Shown here one piece after another: positions 37,844 to 45,152 of a stretch of 45,152 nucleotides of DNA. The position numbers and the translations under genes were made by a program. Each line of letters opens with the position of its first letter. Within the stretch, counting starts at the first letter, position 1. This DNA comes from Tepidiphilus sp. J10. Lineage in GTDB: Bacteria > Pseudomonadota > Gammaproteobacteria > Burkholderiales > Thiobacillaceae. The stretch covers positions 1 to 45,152 of the forward strand of contig CAMDGQ010000034.1 of the NCBI GenBank assembly GCA_945897955.1, written 5' to 3'. The notes under the pieces were generated by a model. It was given only the letters and a program-made list of their open reading frames with translations, had not been told where the DNA came from and did not search any database.

Positions 37844-38881
37844 CTACAAAAAAGTCGCCGCTGTCGATTGCACCGACGCTCGATTCATCAGAACCAGGCC
37901 GAGCTGTTTCAGTTCATCCCAGGCGTCCTCGCGCAACAGGCCCTTGGCGGCGCGATCCAGGCGCGACAGGGCGCGCATGGCCCAGGCCAGCTTGTTCGGC
38001 CCGGCGCGCTTGAGGGCGCGCTCGACCAGACCCTGCCTGCTGTCCCAGACCCGCGCCGCCTGCATCAGATCATGCATGCGGCGGCCTTGCGACAAGCCGG
38101 CGTGAATGCGGTAAAGCGTGCGGATTTCGTTGCCCAGCACAGTCAGGATCAGCACCAGCGCCTCGCCCTCGTTGCGCAAGCCATCCAGCACCCGGCAGAA
38201 CCGCGCCGCATCGCCTTTCAGGAAAGCGTCGGAAAGGTCGCTGACATCATAGCGCGCGACATCGGCGACGGCGGCGCGCACGGCTTCCAGCGTGATCTGG
38301 CCGGGCGGGGCGAGCAGCGAAAGTTTCTCGATTTCCTGATGCGCCGCCAGCAGATTGCCCTCGACCCGCGCCGCCAGCCAGGCCAGCGTGTCGCGATCGG
38401 CTTTCAGGTTGTGGCGCGCCAGGCGTTCGCCGATCCAGTCCGGCAACTGCTCGATCGGCGGCGGCGCGGTTTGCAGCAGGATGCCGGCGCGTTCGATCGC
38501 GGTCGCCCATTTCGTCGACAACGTGGCTTTGTCGAGTCGCGGTGCGGTAATCAGCAGAATGGTCTCGGCCGGCGGGTTGGCCGCCCAGGCTTCCAGCGTC
38601 TTGCCGCCCTCGACACCGGGTTTTCCGGTAGGCAGGCGCAACTCGACCAGGCGCTGGCTGGAAAACAGCGACAGCGAATCGAAGCCGGCCAGCCACTCGC
38701 GCCAGTTGAAACCGGTTTCGGCCTGCCAGGACTGGCGTTCGCCATAGCCCCTGGCGCGCGCGGCGGCGCGGATCAGCGCGGCGGCTTCATCGGTCAGCAG
38801 GGGTTCATCGCCACTGACCAGCCAGATCGAAGCCAGGGACCGCTTGAGCGTTCCTTCGAGCTGCTCGCCGCGCAGTTTCAT
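37844..38881 (-). CDS. holA: DNA polymerase III subunit delta
   Basis: 345 residues. AAA+-like clamp-loader subunit that opens the beta clamp. Typical N terminus with LRGEQLEGTLKRSLASIWLV and SGDEPLLTDEAAALIRAAAR, then FSSQRLVELRLPTGKPG and, at the end, a collar domain with LLREDAWDELKQLGLVL. The ATG overlaps the lptE stop by ATGA. Confidence 0.94.
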   Translation of the reverse strand: MKLRGEQLEGTLKRSLASIWLVSGDEPLLTDEAAALIRAAARARGYGERQSWQAETGFNWREWLAGFDSLSLFSSQRLVELRLPTGKPGVEGGKTLEAWAANPPAETILLITAPRLDKATLSTKWATAIERAGILLQTAPPPIEQLPDWIGERLARHNLKADRDTLAWLAARVEGNLLAAHQEIEKLSLLAPPGQITLEAVRAAVADVARYDVSDLSDAFLKGDAARFCRVLDGLRNEGEALVLILTVLGNEIRTLYRIHAGLSQGRRMHDLMQAARVWDSRQGLVERALKRAGPNKLAWAMRALSRLDRAAKGLLREDAWDELKQLGLVLMNRASVQSTAATFL

Positions 38882-39387
38882 CAGTTCTTCAGCTTCAGAT
38901 AGGACAGACGACGCAGGATCTGGCGCAGCGCGTCCTGTTCCATGGCGCGATTCAGCGAAGCCTCCTCCGCTTCCTTGGCCAGAACCTGGGCGTCGCTGTA
39001 GGAATAATCGTTGCTCAGATGAATCTCGGTCGGCTCGACCACGGTTTGGCCGGCTGCATCGACCACACTGAGGATTACGCGATAGACGAGGCGGTATTCG
39101 CGGACTTTGCCGCCGCCGGAAAGGGCCAGAATCTCCTTGCTGTAGCTTTCCTTGCCCAGGCTGATGCGTATGGGTGCGCCTGCCAGCGTTTGTGCCAGTT
39201 TGCTCTGGCTGGACAGCGAGCGTCGCAAGGCGTTGGCGACGTTGGACGTATCCGGTGCGACGACAAAGGCGGCGCTGAACGGCAGCGCTTCCTGGCCGCG
39301 TAACTGGAAGCCGCAGCCGCTGAAGACGGTCGAGAAGCTGGCGATTGCGGCCAGGCCAAGCAGGGTTTTGATTGCGCCACGTCGCAT
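38881..39387 (-). CDS. lptE: LPS-assembly lipoprotein LptE
   Basis: 168 residues. Signal peptide with lipobox FSGCGFQLRG (lipidated Cys25). LptE plugs the LptD barrel that delivers lipopolysaccharide to the outer surface. The body shows RISLGKESYSKEIL and YRLVYRVILSVVDAAGQ, typical of the fold. AGGA precedes the ATG; 9 nt after leuS, 4-nt overlap with holA. Confidence 0.92.
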   Translation of the reverse strand: MRRGAIKTLLGLAAIASFSTVFSGCGFQLRGQEALPFSAAFVVAPDTSNVANALRRSLSSQSKLAQTLAGAPIRISLGKESYSKEILALSGGGKVREYRLVYRVILSVVDAAGQTVVEPTEIHLSNDYSYSDAQVLAKEAEEASLNRAMEQDALRQILRRLSYLKLKN

Positions 39388-39396
39388 GTCGGCTTC

Positions 39397-42082
<2,686 letters not shown>

Positions 42083-42189
42083 CTTAGCCCCATTTTGGGG
42101 TGAAAAGAGAAAGGTGAACGGTGCATGGCGGCCGCACCTCTGACCTTTCCCGATTCACGTTTAACCGTCACTTTTTTTGGGGAGCACCC

Positions 42190-43077
42190 ATGTCCAAGAA
42201 GCATCCTGTCGTCGTCGTCACCGGTTCTTCCGGCGCCGGCACCACCACTGTCAAACGCGCTTTCGAGCATATCTTCACGCGTGAAAAACTGTCCGCTGCC
42301 GTGATCGAAGGCGACAGCATGCACAGCCTGGGGCGGGTCGAATTCAAGGAGGCCATGAAGAAGGCCGAGGCCGCCGGCAACCACAGCTTCAGCCACTTCG
42401 GCCCGGAAGCGAACGACTTCGAAGGCCTGGCCAACATGTTCAAGGTCTACGGCGAGACCGGTACCGGCAAGAAGCGCTATTACATTCACAGCGATGAAGA
42501 AGCTGCCGCCCTGAATGCACGCCTCGGCACCGACCTGAAGCCTGGCGAGTTCACCCCGTGGGAGGACATGCCCGCCAACACTGACATCCTGTTCTACGAA
42601 GGCCTGCACGGCCTGGTCAAGACCGACAAGGTCGACATGCCCAAGTACGTCGATCTCGGCGTCGGCGTGGTGCCGGTGGTCAATCTGGAATGGATCCAGA
42701 AGATTCACCGCGATGCCGCCGAACGTGGCTACTCTGCGGAAGTTATCGTCGACACCATCCTGCGCCGCATGCCGGATTACGTGAACTACGTGACGCCGCA
42801 GTTCTCGCAGACCGACATCAATTTCCAGCGCGTGCCTCTGGTCGATACTTCCAACCCGTTCATCGCGCGCGACATCCCGACGCCGGACGAAAGCCTGGTG
42901 GTGGTGCGTTTCCGTGATCCGAAGAAGGCTGATTTCCCGTACTTCCTGAGCATGATCCCCAACTCCTTCATGTCGCGCCCGAACAACCTGGTTGTTCCCG
43001 GCGGCAAGATGGGCTTTGCGATGGAAGTCATCCTTGGCCCGATCATCGAGCGCATGGTGGAAAGCCGTAATAGCTGA
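42190..43077 (+). CDS. prk: Phosphoribulokinase (class I)
   Basis: 295 residues, typical of the proteobacterial Calvin-cycle enzyme that makes ribulose 1,5-bisphosphate. P-loop TGSSGAGTTTVK (res. 11-22), IEGDSMHS, FSHFGPEANDF, DILFYEGLHGLV and the C-terminal VPGGKMGFAMEVIL. ATG 42190 has GGGGAGC just upstream; the frame is open 69 nt further but that part looks like leader. No rubisco gene is in the window. It marks the host as a probable autotroph. Confidence 0.97.
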   Translation: MSKKHPVVVVTGSSGAGTTTVKRAFEHIFTREKLSAAVIEGDSMHSLGRVEFKEAMKKAEAAGNHSFSHFGPEANDFEGLANMFKVYGETGTGKKRYYIHSDEEAAALNARLGTDLKPGEFTPWEDMPANTDILFYEGLHGLVKTDKVDMPKYVDLGVGVVPVVNLEWIQKIHRDAAERGYSAEVIVDTILRRMPDYVNYVTPQFSQTDINFQRVPLVDTSNPFIARDIPTPDESLVVVRFRDPKKADFPYFLSMIPNSFMSRPNNLVVPGGKMGFAMEVILGPIIERMVESRNS

Positions 43078-43096
43078 TTTTTTCTGCGCTGTTACC

Positions 43097-43129
43097 AAAA
43101 ACCGGACGGGCAACCGTCCGGTTTTTTTT
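43097..43129 (+). terminator. Rho-independent terminator of prk
   Basis: ACCGGACGG (43101-43109) pairs with CCGTCCGGT (43114-43122) around GCAA, followed by seven further T. An IS1595-family element starts 1 nt beyond the T run. Confidence 0.95.
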
Positions 43130-43130
43130 A

Positions 43131-44209
43131 GGCTCTGTTCGCGAATACTGTTGACAGGCTCATGTAGTGAGCCATCTTGGGCGGAAACTGGGTGTCATGG
43201 CGCATGTGCGCCGATTCAACCAGGAGCCCAGAATGCGCAAGCCGACCATGAAACAGATTTCCGCTGTACTGCGGCAAATGACGCCAGGCCAGCTCAAGGC
43301 AGTTGCAACCGAGGTGGCGGCATTGGAGACCCGTTGGGGCGCAACTGCTGTCATCGAAGGCCGTTTTGCAGCCGGAGTCTCTTGTCCGCATTGCCAATGC
43401 GAGCGCGTGCACCGGCACGGGCAAGCGAATGGCTTGCAGCGGTATCGTTGCCGCGAGTGCCGGCGGACGTTCAACGCTTTGAGCGGTACTTCGCTCTCCG
43501 GGCTGCACAAGCGGGAGAAATGGCTGGGGCAGGCCGAAGCGCTGCGGGATGGCCGCCCACTCCGCGCGGTTGCAAAGGATCTCGGCATCCATGTCGGGAC
43601 GGCTCATCGCTGGCGCCACCGTTTCCTGGCTGGGCCGCAGGCGGCTATGCCGGAGTCCTTGGCGGGTATCGCGGAGGTTGATGAAACGATGTTTCTGCTC
43701 TCGTTCAAGGGGCAAGGCACACTGCCGCGTAAGGCCCGAAAACGCGGTGGCAAGGCTGCAAAGCGCGGACTGTCTCACGAGCAGGTGTCGGTTCTCGTGG
43801 CGCGCGACCGGGCCGGTGTGACGGCGGATTGTGTGCTCAAGGCGACGGACGCTACCACGCTGGCGGCGGCGCTGAAGCCCATCGTGCCAACCGACGTTGT
43901 CCTGTGCACCGATGGCAGCGGCGCGCTCGCCGCCGCTGCTCGTCAACTCGGCATCGAGCATCATGCGGTGAACCTGTCCGCCGGCATCCGTGTGGATGGC
44001 GCCTGGCATATCCAGAACGTGAATGCGTACCATAGTCGGCTCAAAACCTGGGTCCGTAAGTTCAACGGCGTGGCCACACGCTATCTCGAAAACTACCTGG
44101 GATGGTTTCGGACGCTTGACCGTAAATCGCCTGACGTCCTGAAACCGCCACAGTGGTTGGCTTTGGCAATGGGCAGCCATGCTTAACCACAGCATTCGCG
44201 AACAGAGCC
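43131..44209. mobile_element. IS1595-family insertion sequence, complete
   Basis: 1079 bp bounded by 21-bp inverted repeats at 43131-43151 and 44189-44209 (20 of 21 match; both start GGCTCTGTTCGCGAAT read inward). It holds one transposase gene. A perfect -35 TTGACA (43151-43156) lies at the inner edge of the left repeat, followed by a GGCTCA/TGAGCC hairpin (43157-43173). The 8-bp flanks (TTTTTTTA and TAGATCAA) are not a target duplication. The right end touches the end of an IS21-family element. Confidence 0.88.
43233..44186 (+). CDS. IS1595-family (ISXO2-like) transposase
   Basis: 317 residues from ATG 43233, which has AGGAG 10 nt upstream; the frame is open to 43167. N-terminal zinc-binding part (CPHCQCERVHRHGQ, YRCRECRRTF), a helix-turn-helix-like part (LRAVAKDLGIHVGTAHRWRH) and the ISXO2 catalytic domain with GIAEVDETMFLLS, VLCTDGSGAL and NVNAYHSRLKTWVRKFNGV, giving the acidic/Asn active site of the family. 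It ends YLENYLGWFRTLDR plus a short tail. The gene appears intact, so the element may be active. Confidence 0.9.
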   Translation: MRKPTMKQISAVLRQMTPGQLKAVATEVAALETRWGATAVIEGRFAAGVSCPHCQCERVHRHGQANGLQRYRCRECRRTFNALSGTSLSGLHKREKWLGQAEALRDGRPLRAVAKDLGIHVGTAHRWRHRFLAGPQAAMPESLAGIAEVDETMFLLSFKGQGTLPRKARKRGGKAAKRGLSHEQVSVLVARDRAGVTADCVLKATDATTLAAALKPIVPTDVVLCTDGSGALAAAARQLGIEHHAVNLSAGIRVDGAWHIQNVNAYHSRLKTWVRKFNGVATRYLENYLGWFRTLDRKSPDVLKPPQWLALAMGSHA

Positions 44210-44364
44210 TAGATCAATCGGTCACGATGAGCGCGAAATCGCGGTCACGCTGAGAGCGAAATGGGCCGGGCCGGCAGGGTTATCCACGGCGCCGGCCGCC
44301 GCAGGTGCCTCTCTCACCGGAGGCGGGCGGCGCGGTGGGTAACCCGGGTTCGGAGCGCTGACGG

Positions 44365-45105
44365 TCATGCTGCCACCTTCGGCCGTTTGCGCTGCGACTC
44401 GCCGGAGAGCGCCAGCTTGTGCGCCGCATGCAGCACGCGGTCGAGAATCGCATCGGCCAGGGTCGGATCGTTCAGGTACGCATGCCAGTGCTCCACCGGC
44501 AACTGGCTGGTGATCAGCGTTGCGCGCGTGCCGACCCGGTCATCAAGCACTTCCAGCAAATCGTTGCGCTCGGCTTGGCCCAGTGGCGCCAGGCCCCAGT
44601 CATCCAGAATCAGCAGATCGGTCTTCGCCAAGGCCAGCAGGCGCTTGCCGAAACTGCCGTCGCCATGCGCGATGCGCAACTCCTCGAACAAGCGTGGCGC
44701 TCGGGTGTAAACCACTGACAGCCCCTGCCGGCAGGCTGCGTTGCCCAGGGCGCAAGCCAGCCAGGTCTTGCCGCAACCGGTCGCCCCAGTAATCACCAGA
44801 TTTTGCTGGTGGCGGATCCACTGGCAGCTGCCCAACTGCGCAAAGACCGCCTGATCCAGCCCGCGACCACTGGCATAACGGACCTCCTCCAAACATGCCT
44901 GCGACGATTTCAGCTTCGCCTCGCGCAGCAGGCGTTGAATGCGGCGGTTATCGCGCCAGGTCTGCTCGCGATCGACCAACAGCGCAAAGCGATCATCGAA
45001 CGCCAGGGCGGCGGTCGCCGCGCTGGTCTGTTGTTCTTCGTAGCCTGAGGCCATGCCTGGCAGGCGCAATGCCCGGAGGCTGGTGAGGGTGTGTTGCAGC
45101 AACAT
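44365..45105 (-). CDS. istB: IS21-family helper ATPase IstB
   Basis: 246 residues. Walker A GATGCGKT (107-114), Walker B LLILDDWG (164-171), typical N terminus with [19 protein letters not shown] and later [20 protein letters not shown]. IstB directs target choice for the IstA transposase. The ATG at 45105 has AAGGAG 7 nt upstream and lies 17 nt after the istA stop. Intact. Confidence 0.93.
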   Translation of the reverse strand: MLLQHTLTSLRALRLPGMASGYEEQQTSAATAALAFDDRFALLVDREQTWRDNRRIQRLLREAKLKSSQACLEEVRYASGRGLDQAVFAQLGSCQWIRHQQNLVITGATGCGKTWLACALGNAACRQGLSVVYTRAPRLFEELRIAHGDGSFGKRLLALAKTDLLILDDWGLAPLGQAERNDLLEVLDDRVGTRATLITSQLPVEHWHAYLNDPTLADAILDRVLHAAHKLALSGESQRKRPKVAA

Positions 45106-45122
45106 GAGACTCCTTTCGTGGG

Positions 45123-45152
45123 TCAGTGGTAATACGCCGAACCACGCACATT
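45123..45152 (-). CDS. istA: IS21-family transposase IstA, last nine codons (partial)
   Basis: On the minus strand the frame ending NVRGSAYYH followed by TGA at 45123-45125 fits the typical C terminus of IstA (N-x-RG-xx-YY). The rest is beyond the window. Confidence 0.7.
   Translation of the reverse strand, partial: NVRGSAYYH

Larger units (their letters stand above)
44211..45152 (-). mobile_element. IS21-family insertion sequence, istB end (cut by window edge)
   Basis: The end shows two tandem terminal repeats of 21 bp, 44219-44239 and 44242-44262 (CGGTCACG.TGAG.GCGAAAT, two mismatches), as is usual for IS21 elements. It holds istB and the last codons of istA on the minus strand and continues beyond the right edge. 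The outer tip touches the IS1595 element. Confidence 0.82.

Noticed and set aside
43123..44217. 8-bp target duplication around the IS1595 element
   Set aside because: Flanks TTTTTTTA and TAGATCAA differ; shifting by one base does not help.

Overview
The window is GC-rich DNA (about 60% by eye) from a betaproteobacterium, probably a chemolithoautotrophic Nitrosomonadales-type lineage (Gallionella/Sulfuricella/Thiobacillus-like). The placement rests on a histidine operon running straight into a HIT gene and tatABC, a PP0621-PilS-PilR block, a leuS-lptE-holA-proA-nadD-rsfS series, and a bacterial phosphoribulokinase (Calvin cycle). The species is an inference from gene order; no 16S rRNA is present.

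Layout. (1) 1-3309: accessory block of six minus-strand genes in tight order: an unknown protein, a MESH1-like HD hydrolase, a Nudix protein with extra domains, a small unknown protein, a truncated and frameshifted DNA methyltransferase remnant, and an addiction-module antitoxin cut by the window edge. It lies just beyond the 3' end of tRNA-Leu(CAA). (2) 3507-8371: tRNA-Leu diverges from queA; then rhlE with a long leader, a DUF192 gene on the opposite strand, and tgt. queA and tgt both serve queuosine synthesis. (3) 8445-15330: a DUF898 membrane protein and M48 protease pair, yajC-secD-secF, a secreted beta-propeller protein and a DedA protein. (4) 15293-20786: photolyase (minus), then yqgE, a nested inverted-repeat element, ruvX, pyrR, pyrB and a catalytically dead dihydroorotase homologue. 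(5) 20949-29620: hisGDCBHAFIE, HIT, tatABC, closed by a strong terminator. (6) 29834-31101: amtB behind a near-perfect sigma-54 promoter. (7) 41979-31111, minus strand: leuS, lptE, holA, proA, a small accessory insertion (GIY-YIG-like gene and a decayed toxin-antitoxin pair), nadD, rsfS, two small genes, pilS, pilR. (8) 42190-45152: prk and its terminator, a complete IS1595-family element and the end of an IS21-family element.

Most of the window is ordinary housekeeping in compact operons with 1-4 nt stop/start overlaps. The least explained parts are the accessory block at the left edge, the nested inverted-repeat element between yqgE and ruvX (its right arm contains the ruvX ribosome-binding site), and the two palindromes upstream of the sigma-54 promoter of amtB. 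I see no CRISPR array, rRNA, prophage or replication origin.
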